Assembly: GCA_007026445.1 (NCBI GenBank)
Contig: VDMD01000001.1
Span: 2,294,001 to 2,358,000 of the forward strand
DNA from: Schizophyllum amplum
Taxonomy: Eukaryota > Basidiomycota > Agaricomycetes > Agaricales > Schizophyllaceae
Length of the DNA: 64,000 nucleotides
Direction of reading: 5' to 3'
The position numbers and the translations under genes were made by a program. Positions 36,238-48,235 of the stretch are shown here, one piece after another. Under the pieces are notes generated by a model. The model did no database searches and was not told the DNA's origin. It saw nothing but the letters and a program-made list of their open reading frames with translations. The first letter of the stretch is position 1. Each line of letters starts with the position of its first letter.

Positions 36238-36579
36238 GGTGAAGGAAGCTCGGGAGAACAAGGCCAGACGCGTCGATACGCGTCTGCATCAGCTTGTGAT
36301 TTACGCGTCGACATCACCGATGCATGGCCGATTCCCACGGTCAAATATTTTGCTGAGGGCGTCTTGAGCTGCAAGACAACTCGTACAGGAAGACACCACT
36401 GAATTTATGCCAGAGCATCCGCCAGAGACAAGAAGCCATCTGATACTGGGGCATCATATGCGTGAAGTCGAACAAGAAAAACGTGATACGCGTGTGACGT
36501 GCTCGCGCCGGGCCGTGTGTCCGCGCAACGTCCCCCGCGCCGAGTGCAGGTTGCTCTTGACGCCCATGCGCGGAATCCA
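36238..36579. promoter_or_regulatory. Divergent promoter with four ACGCGT (MluI cell-cycle-box-like) sites
   Basis: ACGCGT occurs at 36268, 36278, 36303 and 36488, between the start codons of GPI18 and the dysferlin-domain gene. In other fungi ACGCGT is the binding core of the MBF G1/S factor. Its role here is inferred. Confidence 0.45.
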
Positions 36580-38474
36580 ATGTCGACCGACTTCTTCAAC
36601 CCAAATGCGCCTGCGCTGCTTGACTTTCTCAGCAGCGTACCCTGGCCGCTCACTTCTGTTCTTGTCGGGCTCTCCCCGCTCCTCGCCCGAGTCCGAGCAG
36701 CGGCCGAAATCACCAGCTGGCGCACGTCCTGGTACGACAGCTGGCTTGCCATAGCAGCATGGTGGGCTCTCTGCCTGTTCTCTGACATAACTCTACGGTG
36801 CGTGCGCGTGACATGTGTTTTCTGATGCCTCCGCGCGCTTAACACGAATATCACAGGTATCTGTTCCCCGCCGCACTTGTCCTCGCCCTGCTTCTCGCAA
36901 GGTGGACGGGACGCCCACTACCAACTTCCCCACCGATCAATGAACAGACTCTCCAGGCCGCGATTGCCGACCTCACCACCATACATGCCCTCCTCCCCTC
37001 CGCCCCTCCCGTGCGGCTCACGCCCAGCGTCGTTCTGCGCGTTTGTGCCCTCAGCTACCTGCCATACCTCTGGCTCACTTACTTCATCCCTCTCCGTGTA
37101 CTTTTAGGTACCGCTGGTACTCTGACTCTCTGCCTTCGCGCACCATGGGCCGCTACGCTCGGCGCCCAGCTCTGGAAAAGCGCCTGGGTGCGCTGGGCTT
37201 GCTACACGTCCTGGTCTCGCATGTCAGCACAGCGCCTGCCTCCCATGCGCCTAGCCATGCAGACAAGCGAAATCCTCCCCGAACCCACCGAATCCCGCCG
37301 CATCCTCTTCACCGTGCTCGAGAATCAGCGCTGGTGGATGGGCCTTGACTGGACCGCCGCACTCCTCCCCAACGAGCGACCTTCCTGGTCCTCCCCCGCT
37401 GCCACTGGCTTCCAGCCTGCGAGCCCGCCGAGTGTCTTCCCTCTACCCTCGCCGAGTGTCGTATACCTTTCGGATGGACATGGCGGCCGCGTGCGCCGTA
37501 CCGCCATCTGGAGCTGGGATGACGCCGAATGGACCGTCGTCACCCGTGCAGAGGGCGGCCCGGCACGCCACGTCCGGCGCCCCCTCCCCATCCCCGAGGG
37601 CGAGAATCCCGGGCTCCTCATGCGCGCCGCCGGCATGATGAAGGAGTCCAGCACGCTCAGTCAACTCAGCTCGCCCACCGTGGGTACCGAACCCACCGAC
37701 GCGCCGCCGGAGCCCGAGCACGACGCCCTCGCCGAGGACGAGCTGCCGACCGACCCCGACGGCTGGGTGTACGGCGACAACAAATGGGAGGCTCCCAGCG
37801 CGCGCGGCGGCCTGCGCAAGTACACGCGCTACCGCCGCTGGCAGCGCGTTGCCGTTGTACATGAGATCGTCGAGCCCGCGGAGCCGGGACCGCTGGGCGT
37901 GCAGCACGAGCCTGATGACCCGACACCGACGCCACGACCCACCTCGCCGCGCGTGCCCGAGAAGGCGCGCTCGCTGTCGCCGGGCAGCGCGACGAAGGGC
38001 CTCCCAACCGTCGCGGCGACCAACAGCGCTCCCTCCGGGGCAGTCGAGGTCCCGCGCATATCCGGCGAGCGCAGTAAATCATTTGGAGAGCGGAATGGAC
38101 CATACGGCGAACGGCACGTGCCCTCCGGCGAGAGACTCATGCCTCACGAGCGGAACCCACCCTCCGACGAGCGGCGCACGCCACCGCACTCTCCCGAGTT
38201 GCACGAGCCTTCGCCAGAGCGGGGACGCTCGGAGAGTAGGGACTCTGACACGAAGACAGGGAGGAATTCTTCGAAGGCGGGAAAGGAGATCGACACGAAG
38301 ACGCACAACGGCGAAAAGGCGCACAACGGCGACAAGGCGAGCACCAACCCTGCGGTGGAAAGTGCATCGCGCCAGAGCACCGTTACCGAAAGCCCTCTGC
38401 GGCAACGATTGCGGAACGCGATTCATAGGGCAGCTCCGTCTATGGGCGGTGGTTTGGGAGGCGGTGGTCTGTGA
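36580..38474 (+). CDS. Dysferlin-domain (DysF) membrane protein, Pex24p/PEX30-like
   Basis: Encodes 611 residues from two exons; the 59-base intron gives an exact frame. It starts MSTDFFNPNAPALLDFLSSV. It has hydrophobic segments near residues 65-95 and 145-180, then the N-terminal dysferlin domain (LFTVLENQRWWMGLDWTAAL to WSWDDAEWTVVTR) and the C-terminal dysferlin domain (DGWVYGDNKWEA to RYRRWQRVAVV). Fungal proteins with this layout (Pex30, Pex31, Pex32 and Pex24 relatives) sit in the ER membrane, shape it and control peroxisome formation and contact. The C-terminal 200 residues are disordered and carry short GER-type repeats (FGER, YGER, SGER, HERN, DERR). No reticulon-like domain could be assigned with certainty. 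Which PEX orthologue this is stays open. Confidence 0.85.
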
Positions 38475-38664
38475 TACGAACGCGAGAGCCCGTGGGTGGT
38501 CGTAGCGAGGCAAGGACCTTTGTGATACCAGACTAAGTAATACTTCCGGAAAGTAAGTAATGTACTGTACATATGCATATATCCTCTCGTGTACAAAATG
38601 GATGTTCATCGCTCTGGCACGGCTGTCATACTATGAGTGGATAGAATAGCGAAGGTGAGTATTG

Positions 38665-40482
38665 TCAAAAGTCTTCCTCTGCTACCTGACAGCTTTCAGG
38701 AGCGATGTTGAACATCTGCTTCGAGTCGGCGAAGCTGACCTGTACCCCATGCCCCTCCAACTGAAACAGCCAATCAAGAAACGGGTCCGAGAAAGTTGCG
38801 GCTGACGTCCGTATGGTTAGGCGTTGGATAGCTGCCGCACCCTTCATCGCAGACACCTCTATGCGCGACTTCACAACTCTTTCGATATCCTCCTCCGTCT
38901 CTCGATCCCACCAATATTCCGCTTCTGCTTGATAGTTGGGACTTCCCTCGATTTCCAGCTCGGCGAGAGCGGGAAGCGGAACGATTGTGGCGTCAGAGGT
39001 AATCTCGAGTGCATCGAGGAAAACGAGATGAACAGCTCCGAATGTGTTGTCCTGTATGAGACGCAGATGCTGCAGAGTCGTCAGGCCATCCAACGGCGGA
39101 GGATCATCCTTGAAGTGCATATTCCTGAGCGTCAACGTCCGCAAGGAAGGACAGGTACGATCGTCTTTCACGAGGCGCTCAGGCGTGGCCGTTCGAGCTT
39201 TCAGAAAATCGGCATGTATGACTTGGAGGACGGGCGCGCGGAGCAAAGGAAGAAGCCCCAGTCCTTGGTCAAGCGTATCGAGCTTCTACAGACATGGCAT
39301 AAGCACATCACCCTCCCGCACTTCAGTTTCGTCGTCGACATAACCAACATAGATTTCGAGAGCCTCCAGACGCGTACATTCTCGAAGCATGGCCAAGACC
39401 TCCTCGCACGAAGCATTCGCGTACGTCGGCATGATGAGCACGCGGAGGTTTGCCCAATTGACGTCGAGGTAGCGCGCCTGCATGTCGTAGACTCCCAGAG
39501 TGTGCAAGGCTGGCGCAGCGCTCCGCAGCGGCAGCGTGTAGAGCGGCACCGTTTGAGGGCGCTGCGGTCCCACATGCATAGTCTGCAGCGCTGGCAGGGC
39601 ATTCGGAAAGGTGTCTGGAGCCATATATTCTGGTAAGCGCAAATGAAGCGCGCGCACTCGCTGCGCTTCCCTTGCTACAATTTGCCAAAAGAAGGGTGCG
39701 TCGGCCGCCGACCCACGCTGATGTTCCGGACTGGACGACCATATCTTGAAAGTCAATGGCCGGACACCCGAACGGCGCACATAAGCCTGCAACATCTCCT
39801 TCCATCGCCCTTGTTTCCGGTGCGCACGGCGCGTAAGGTCAAGATGGCTCATGTTGATGTGTGTCCATAGTGCTGGCGAGTCGAGCGCGACCTCGCGCCA
39901 AGCATGGCATACCTGTGCGAAAACAAGCTTGTGCTGCGCAATTTCCGCGTCGAACCAGTAGTCCGGGATTGTGAAGCTGCAGATTAAGTCCAGGAGCTCC
40001 CGCGGCAGGCGTCGCACCGGAGCCAACAACGATCGCAGTCGCTGGATCCCTTCTTTCGTAGCGTCTCGCCTGGGTCGGAGAGTGGACAGCGCTTCTTCGA
40101 GGCGACGTATCTGCTCGTCGTAGAAGAGCACGTCCGCCTCCATGGTCGGTAGAATGCCTTCGATCGCGGTCGCCTCTGCTTCCGATGGAGCATAATTCGA
40201 GCGCAGGTGCGTTGTCATATCCGGGGGAGTCAGGGTAATGGAGTCCCGGGCGCGTCGGTCGATATCGGCGTGTGGCGCAGATTGACCACAATGCGAGCAA
40301 AGGGCATCGGCAGCAGCACGGATGTATGAAAATTTGGGATGCATCGGCGCGAAGCAATGCGAGGCTCGTGGTCTGCTCGTGGTCCTGGCTCGAACCGCCT
40401 CAGCGATCAAATCAATGGGTTTCTCTACAGTTACATTTGAGATGTTAGCGCTGTTACTGCCCGTAAATTGTGCTGCGTACAA
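38665..40482 (-). CDS. F-box protein, needs a 63-base intron to read through a TAG
   Basis: Predicted 584 residues. A coiled-coil-like N-terminal stretch (FYDEQIRRLEEALSTLRPRRD) leads into the F-box core LAPVRRLPRELLDLICSFTI, followed by leucine-rich blocks to a VAEEDF end at 38665. This coiled-coil-plus-F-box layout is common in mushrooms. An in-frame TAG occurs at 39286. A 63-base GTTGGT...TGTCTGTAG intron at 39286-39348 removes it and, being a multiple of three, keeps the frame, joining LEALEIY to KLDTLDQG. Without that intron the gene would be a pseudogene. Start codon uncertain: any of several Met codons upstream of THLRSNYAPSEAEA would do. F-box proteins supply substrate binding to SCF ubiquitin ligase; substrate unknown. 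Confidence 0.75.
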
Positions 40483-41372
40483 TGAATTCAGTCGGTGTGT
40501 TGGAAGATGAGGTCAGTTTCGCCGATGGAGCAGGAGCAAAGCCGGTAAGTGACGAGGTGTAGCGGGCCACGGCGCGGTCACACAGGATAATAAAATCACG
40601 TGCCTGTCAGGTCACGCAAAAATCACGTCTGCGTCCGGTTCGTGGTTGCACTGGCAGGCAACAGCTTGTGCTCAACGACCGTCGACCGACTCATACTGGC
40701 AACACGCGATCATCGTCCCATTCCGATATCGGACTTAAAAGCTGGCAGCTGCACGTCAACGGATCCAGCAAAATGCTGACTCTGCAGCGAGTGAAGCCTC
40801 ATTGAGGAGTATGACTCAGGCGACGCCGGGCAGAATGTTCGTCAGGATTCGGAATCGTTGGGACGCCGCTGACTCGATGAACTGCTTCGTCATCGGCGCC
40901 TACCTACAGAGAAGCATCCCGAATGTTTCCTCTCAGTGAGTCAGTCCCGACTCCGTCCTGCAGTCAGATGCTCCGGGTCCGTTTCGCGCCGGCGCGCGAC
41001 GCGCAACGGCGCCGCCGGAAAAGCAACCGTCGCCGGCGAGGGCACTCTGCCCCTTTGCTTCACTTACAGGGATCTGAGGGCACCTCCTGTGCGGATGCAT
41101 CTCGTTCGAGCAAGGTCTCAGATTATCCTCTTGGTGAGTTGTCTTTCAAGTTCCGGGCTGGCGAGGGTCTTAGTCATCAGTGCTTACGTGACCCATTTGC
41201 CCCCAGCGCGCCGATCGACGTCTCCCGGCGCTTACGGGCTTACAATAGCAGCTGTTGGCTGCTGGTGCACCTTCACGGCGTCATCTATAAAAATGCGCAA
41301 CAGGATGTGTGCCGCTTCATCATCCTCGCCTCTGACATCGAGCCCCATACCTCCAGGATCCACGCAAAAACG
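40483..41372. promoter_or_regulatory. Divergent promoter region of F-box and DUF2156 genes
   Basis: An 890-base gap between outward-facing genes. It has a TATA box for the plus-strand gene at 41286-41293. ATGs at 41293 and 41308 share a frame that overlaps the true start and stops at 41394, so a small upstream frame is possible. Confidence 0.45.
41286..41293 (+). promoter_or_regulatory. TATA box of the DUF2156 gene
   Basis: TATAAAAA about 80 bases before the ATG at 41373. Confidence 0.5.
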
Positions 41373-42780
41373 ATGTCTGCGACTACAGTCGTAACGCGCT
41401 CCTCTCCTAACACGCCGGAGATTCAGAGCCTCCGTCTCAAGGCCTTTGCCGCCGATGAGACGACGGAGGAGCTCACCCTCGACGCCCTCGACGACGACGA
41501 CTCCACCGAGGACACCTCTGCACCCGAGACCTTCGACCGCGCCACCATCTCAGAACTGGTCGCCTCCCATGGCTCCTCATCATCCACTGCATGGCTCGAG
41601 TTCTCGCGCTACAAAATCTGGCAGGCGTCGAAGCCGATCGCGCCCTCAACCTTCCCGCCCGTGCAGGGTTACATGCGCAAGGGCAATTGGGTCTTCGCGT
41701 GGGGCAACCCCATCGTCAGCACGTCCGCCGCACTCGAACCTGCCGCGCGCGCCTTCGTGCAGCACATCTCCTCACTGGACACGAAGTTGAAGGTCGTCTG
41801 GGTCTGCGTCGACCAGGCGATGGAGCGCGCGCTCGGCGAGGCGCTCGGCTGGAGCACTGTCCACTGCATCTACGAAGATGTGATCGACCCGCGACGGGTG
41901 ATCGAGGTCGTGGATGCACCGGAGAAGAAGAACAAGCGCGGGGAGGAGACCAAGAAGCTGAGCAAGGAGGAGAAGGAGCACCAGGAGATTATCAAGGACC
42001 TGAAGAAGAACCTGCGACGCGCGGAGAAGGCGGGCGTCACCACGGGCGAGGTCAGGGGTGAGGTCTCCGAGGAGGACCGCGTCACGATAGAGAAGGGGAT
42101 CGACGACTGGCGGAAGCACCGTCATGGCATTCAGATCGCGTCCACGACGATGGTGCCGTGGTTGGACAAAGAGCATCGCCGATACTGGTTGGCGCGCGAT
42201 GCGGACAACAAGGTACGTCCTTCCGCCGCTATGGTTGAGGTCACATTCTCACTTCGGTACCAGCCTATCGCAATCTTGATCCTCACCAAGATCAATGCCG
42301 AGCCCCATGCACCAAGACCAGACACGTCCTTGTCCTACATGCACGACCATCCCGAACATCCACACCACATCTCCTACCAAATCAAAAATGCCGTCTCCTT
42401 CCCGGACGCACCCAAGGGCACCTCGGAGAAGCTCATCTATTCCGCCCTCCGGGACCTTGATCGCGAGCAGCCTCGTACGTTCATACCCTGAATCCGACAT
42501 CCGCTCAGTGCTGACTCTTTGCGCAGAGAACGGCCGCTATACCGTTACGTTTGGCATCTCCGCTGCGTCGTCGATGGTGCCGACGCACAACCTCAGCGGG
42601 TGGAAGGTCCACACCCTGTCCAACACCTACAACCGCGTGGCGAAGTCGACCGGCCTGCTGAATCGCCTCGAATTCCGCAAGAAGTTTGAGAGCATTCACG
42701 AGCCGATGTTCGTCTGCTACCCAGAAGACGGATTTGGTCTCGACGGGGTTATGGCGCTCCTGAAGGCGTTGAGGAAGTAG
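41373..42780 (+). CDS. Stand-alone DUF2156 protein (aminoacyl-transferase-like)
   Basis: Encodes 434 residues from three exons; introns of 51 and 52 bases give an exact frame. It starts MSATTVVTRSSPNTPEIQ. Conserved features include QGYMRKGNWVFAWGNPIVS, VVWVCVDQAMERALGEALGW, a charged linker with KDLKKNLRRAEKAGV, and near the end YQIKNAVSFPDAPKGTSEKL and PMFVCYPEDGFGLDGV. This matches the fungal DUF2156 family, related to the C-terminal domain of bacterial phosphatidylglycerol lysyltransferase. In ErdS-type enzymes DUF2156 moves an amino acid from a tRNA to ergosterol; here no tRNA-synthetase domain is fused, as in free-standing fungal members. The acceptor here is unknown, and the assignment rests on sequence resemblance. 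Confidence 0.8.
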
Positions 42781-43156
42781 GTTTCCTAGGGACGGTTCGC
42801 GATCATTTTCTTTAGGATCTCTATCTATCTTTGTGACTGCCGCATGTTGTACTTGTATACCATCACCATACCATAGAGGGAGGGAGGGCTTGTATCCTAC
42901 CCCCACCGTCGACGACTACTTACGACTCCGTACTGTATGCCTGTATATTGTAATCATCCTACACGCCAAGTACTACGTACACCCCATTCGACCTATTATC
43001 AGTCGCTTTATCTCGCTAATTTGAGCCTTGAGCTTGACGATTGACAATAACAGTGATGAAGTGCCGACTCAGACTCGCCAGCCGCCGCTCGCGTCTGCAC
43101 ATCATTGATTGATCTTGCAAGCGCCCGCGCACCGATCGCTCTTGACGTCGACTGCC
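42781..43156. other. Intergenic gap before SKI3
   Basis: 3' flank of the DUF2156 gene and promoter of SKI3. No gene and no clear TATA box. Confidence 0.5.
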
Positions 43157-46100
43157 ATGTCGTCGGCCTTTGCGAAACAGAAACTCAAGGCCGCGCGGGA
43201 TGCCCTTGGCAAAAAGAAGTTTGAGGAAGCGAAGAACGCCGCGTCCCAAGTTCTCGAATACGAATCAGACAACTACAACGCGTCAGTCTCCCCTCAGAGT
43301 CCACGCCATCGCATCTCACACAGCGATCCCCCAGCCACGTCTTTCTTGGACTCGCGTGTCTGGAGCTTGGGGAGCATGATGCCAGCGAGAAAGTACCCAT
43401 CTCAGTGTGATAGTCGTGAAGACACGCCACTTACCGTACCCAGGCGTACCGCACGGCGATCGAGTTGAATGCAGCCCAGCTGTTGGCATGGCAGGTGTGT
43501 TGCACTATATAACCTCGCATGTACTGTTCACTCAACCTCGCACAGGGTCTGTCCAAATTCTACGAAAAGACGGGCGCAGTGGACAAGTACCTTGACACGC
43601 TCACGAAGCTCGCCGATTTGCACGCAAAGGCGTACGCTCTGTGTCCCTTCACCCATGACTGAGCACTGACAATTCCACAGTGGTGATGCCCCGAAGTGCG
43701 CGGAGACCCTGCAGAAGATCTTGGACATCCGTCGGGACAGCGGCTCGCGTCGTCAGCTCGTCGACGCGCTCAACCTCTTCCTCCCTGGCTCCCCATACTA
43801 CGATGCGATATCGTCACTTCCAGCACCGGACTACACCAATCCGGAGGGAAACACAATATTCTATGCCCAAAGCGCGGTGCACAACTCGCTGCCTGTTCTC
43901 GAGGAAATGGTGGCGCTACTCGAGAAAGACGAGGCGGAGTACCTCACACGTGAGATCGACAAGCGGCGTACGCGGCTCGGCGCGGCGGGCCCTGAGCAGT
44001 TGAGGAAGGAAGTCGGACGTGAAGTTTGGGGATCGTCCAAAGTACGTGGTTCTGTGGCATTTCTACGAGCACCTGTTTACGCACGTCCAGCTTCCGGACC
44101 TCTACAACGAGATCGTGAACCATCCCAAGACTTCCGACGAGCTGCGGCGAGAAACTGAGTCGCAAGTCCTGCAGTATAGGAGGCAATATCTCTTCGCGTT
44201 GCCGGCAGGGAAAGATAAGAATGAAGTGCTCGGCCAAGTGGAGGAGTTGGTAAAGGGGGCTGTCGTCCTGCAAATCGCAGATGAGCTGGCGTGGAACACC
44301 TATCTCGAGCTGAAGGATTGTAGCACTGTGGGTGCGCTACATCTCCTCCTAGCTCGGAATCATGGCTCACTTGTACAGAGGATCATGGTTACGACATCCT
44401 TCGTCAATATATGCGCCTATTCCGAACTTCGTCCCTCGGATATATGATCAGGGGATATATGCTCTACTCCGGTATTCCATTGGAGGAAGAAGAGGAAGAG
44501 GAAGCCAATGAAACCCCTGCCGTACCTTCTGAAGGGGGGGACCCGTTCGATATAGTGATGGTACGCTCCAGTCGTCCTGAAACGGGCCTTTACTCACGAC
44601 TAGTGTAGGACGCGTTTGCGACCCTGTCGAATTCCTTGCTCGCATGTCGGCTGATGGCCGACATTTATCTGCAAGAAGAGGACTGGGCACAGGCGTCCAA
44701 GATCTCCGGGAGCGGGATCGAACTGGTAAACAGAACAGAGGACAACTACGGGAAGAAGATTACGAAGTAGGCAGGTCACCGCCGACTGGGGATATGTGTA
44801 CTGATTTCTGCCTGCCGGCAGAACACGAATGGGGTTCAATGTCGCGCTTGCAACTTCCTTGGTCCATCTCTTCCCACCAAAGCACCATGCACGCGCATTG
44901 CCTATTCTTGACGACGTACTGTCGCAAGACGCGGACAATGTTTCTGCGCTGATGGGGCGTGCATATATCTTGGAGGCCACCCAAAAGTGGAACGAAGCGG
45001 AAGAATGCCTGAGCCATGTCGTCTCGCTGCTCCCAGACGACATTGAAAACGGCTTGCGAGCGAAGGAAGAGGCCGCTTGGTGTCGAAGCCAGCAAGGACA
45101 ACTCGAATTGGCCGCAGATGACCTGACGGCAGTGAAGGAAATCCTCGAAACACTAGATGGACGCGAGGCGGATCAAGCGCGTTGCTTATGGCGCATCGGC
45201 AAATGCTATTGGGAGATGGACGGTGAGATTTTTCCGCCTGAGCGCCTGCTTACGCCCCGCCGCTGACTCCTCGTGCAGCTGAGCATCGAGAGAAGGCCTA
45301 CCCCAACTTCATTCAGGCGTTGAAGAAAAACCCATCATACGCGCCCGCCTTTACCTCGCTGGGCATCTACTATAGCGAGTGCGCCACTCCTCGGGACCCC
45401 ACGCGTGCCTCCAAGTGCTTCCAGAAGGCCTTTGAACTCGATGCGCGCGAGGCAGAAGCTGGGCGGCGTCTCGCGGAGGCGTTCGCAGACGAGGGCGAGT
45501 GGGACCTCGTCGAGGTGGTCGCTCGGCGCACGATCGAGGGAGAAGGTGGCTTGGATGCTGGTGTCGGTGCTAGCAGCGCTGCCACAAAACGCTTCTTACC
45601 GACCAACGCATGGGCCTGGAAGGCTGTCGGTGTGGTTGAGCTCGTTTGTTACCTCCCACGGTCTTGATTTCCGAAAGAACTGACGGCCTGCTAGGTTCAC
45701 CGCAACTATCCATCGGCCATTCAGTCATTCCAGATTGCGCTTCGGGCGCATCCAGATGACGCCCAGTTGTGGGTGCGCCTTGGGGAGGCGTACGGAAAGG
45801 CTGGGCGACATGCGGCTGCTATCAAAGCTCTTGAGCGTGCTCTGCAGCTCGATCCCAATGACTGGGTCTGCACGTACTCGATTGGCGACCTGCAACGACA
45901 AACAGGACAATACACGGAGGCTGCCGCGGCGTTTGAAGGCATCCTGGAGTCGCAACCGGCGGAGGTAGGCGTGCTTGCAGCATTGGCACAGACGCACCTG
46001 GATCTCGGCCGCGCGGAAGTCTTAGGCGGCTTTGCCGCTCGTGCAGAGGAGTCGCTTGCGAAGGCCGTCATTACTGCGATGAAAGTCGTCCGCGAACACC

Positions 46101-48136
46101 CCGGCTTCCGTGCGGTGGCGTGGAAGGTGATAGGCGATGCGGCATTCACATTGTCGCAGCGCGAGACGTTCTTCGACCCGCATCTCGTCCTGTCTTCGCT
46201 CACCGATATACTTTCCCTGCTGCAAGATATTAGGCACGAGCGGCTGGAAGGTATCGTGCAGCCGCCATATATCGCGGAGAGTGGAAGCGTCGCAGGCGTA
46301 GACGCGGCCACGATAGCTGTGCTCGCCTATGATCTGCGGGTCGACCTGAACGTGGCTGAGAAGGTTGCTCGTGCAAGCGCTTGGTTTGACCTCGGCGCCG
46401 CTTTGCGATCGTGGCTGACGAAGCTCCCGTCCTCCTCAGCCATTGGCGAGAAGGCGGAAAAGCTCGCCCTGTCCTGTATGACGGGGGCGTTGCGCGAGGA
46501 GCCCGCAAATGAGACGTACTGGATGCACCTTGGAGACGCCCACTTTACCTCGCAGCCAAAGACAGCGCAGCACTGTTACATCAGGGCGCTGGACATTGAT
46601 AACAAGGTGCGTGCACTTTTGTTCGACGCGTGGAGCGATATTGACACAGTACCAGAACGTCGAGCTCTGGACACGTCTTGGCCTCCTTTACATGCATCAT
46701 GACGATACACAACTAGCAAATGAGGCGCTGTATCGAGCGCAGGTGCTCGATCCAGATTATACGCTGGCATGGGTGGGCCAGGCCATGGTTGCAGTTGCGA
46801 ACGATCATCAGGGCGATGCAACGACATTGTTGGAGCACGCTGTCGGTCTAGCCGCGGATGTGGTACGTTGTCTTACTTACTCTTGTCAACCCTCGAACTT
46901 ACGCCACGTACACAGCCGATAACAGATCTTTACTACGCGCACCGCACATACGGAGCATTACGAGCCAAATACGGTGGCATAACGAACCCAGACTTCGTGT
47001 TGCCAATCTTCCACGTCCTCGAACGCTATCTACAACGGCGGACCAACGACCCAACCGGCCTACATCTTTCGGCTCTCGTTCATGAGGCTCTCGGTCATCT
47101 CGATCGCGGTGCGGCGCTTGCAGGCCGCGCAGTCGAATTACTGGAAGCATCATACGAGGAAACCGAGGACTCATCCGTTGAAAGGCAGTATACCATTGCC
47201 ATATCCAACCGCGCGCGCATGCAGCTTGCTCTCGGCGCACCGGAGGAAGCTGCGGCTGGCTGGGAGACAGCCAGTGGGCTGCTGGAGGAGGGAGATGGCC
47301 CTGAGGTCTCTGCGCTTCGCGTGCAGGCAGAATTTGGCATGGGACTTGCGCGCATGCAGCTAGGCGAGGTTGAATATGCACTGGAGGCATTCCAGCGTGC
47401 TCTGGAAGCTGCAGGGGATGATTTGGTGCTGCGCGGGCATGTTGCTGTGCTGATGGCACAAGCACTTTGGAGCGTTGGCACAGAGGAAGGCCGTGAGAGC
47501 GCGAAGGCACAGCTGCTTGATTGGTGAGTCCTCATTACTCGATCTCGGACGCTGACCAACAGTAGCAGCATATCATCCGACCCGGAAAACCTCACGGCAA
47601 TCAACACTTTGGCAGGAATGGGTATATTGACGGAAGATGAGAGTCTCGTTGATGCAACGCTCACGGAGATTCTCGCCCTACCCGTCGACCGACGCCTACA
47701 GCTAGACCCGCAGCATGATGTCCAGCACCTGCTCGTCAATCATTATCTAGGACAGGTATGCCTGCCGCCCGGACACTTGTCAGCCTCTATTTATCGTCTG
47801 CTGCAGGGAAACTCAAGCAAAGCACAGTCCCTGCTACAAGCTGCCGTATTCGCCGATCCTGTTGAGCGCTCGTCGCGCGACCACTTGGCCGAGATGGAGC
47901 TTCAACTTGGGCAGCCTGCTGCTGCTTCTGCGATTCTCGCTGCCGCGCCCGAGGCCAATACAAGCGCACTTGATGCAGGTCTCGCGTACTCCCTCAGCCT
48001 GCGCGCTGTTGCAGCGTCGAAGATCGGATCTTCCGACGCTCTGCATCTTGCTCAGAGAGCCTTGCGGCTCTCTCCGCAGGACAGGCGGGGGTGGACAGCG
48101 CTTGCCGCCGTACGTGCTACTTCGGGCGTAGCCTGA
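43157..48136 (+). CDS. SKI3: SKI3 TPR protein of the superkiller complex
   Basis: A large protein, very roughly 1,350-1,400 residues, from at least ten exons, starting MSSAFAKQKLKAARDALGKK. It consists almost wholly of tetratricopeptide repeats. Examples are AWQGLSKFYEKTGAVDKYL, AQLWVRLGEAYGKAGRHAAA, ALERALQLDPNDW and YWMHLGDAHFTSQPKTAQH. It ends in a TPR block and TGA at 48136. The first introns join as HVFLGLACLELGEHDASEK and ATSLVHLFPPK, giving continuous TPR helices. SKI3 (TTC37 in animals) is the scaffold of the cytoplasmic Ski complex, which feeds mRNA to the exosome for 3'-5' decay. An acidic insert (LEEEEEEEANE) lies near 44480. Length and order of TPRs agree with the family. Confidence 0.9.
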
Positions 48137-48235
48137 CCCCTTGTTCAAACGATAGTAAAATACGCTTTGGTTGCACACCTTCCTGTCTAATATTGTACCC
48201 ATCTTCCAGCTTTCTTTTGATATCCTCTTCCCGTC

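Noticed and set aside
39286..39288. The F-box gene as a definite pseudogene because of an internal TAG
   Set aside because: A 63-base intron with acceptable ends removes the stop and keeps the frame, so a functional gene is at least as likely.
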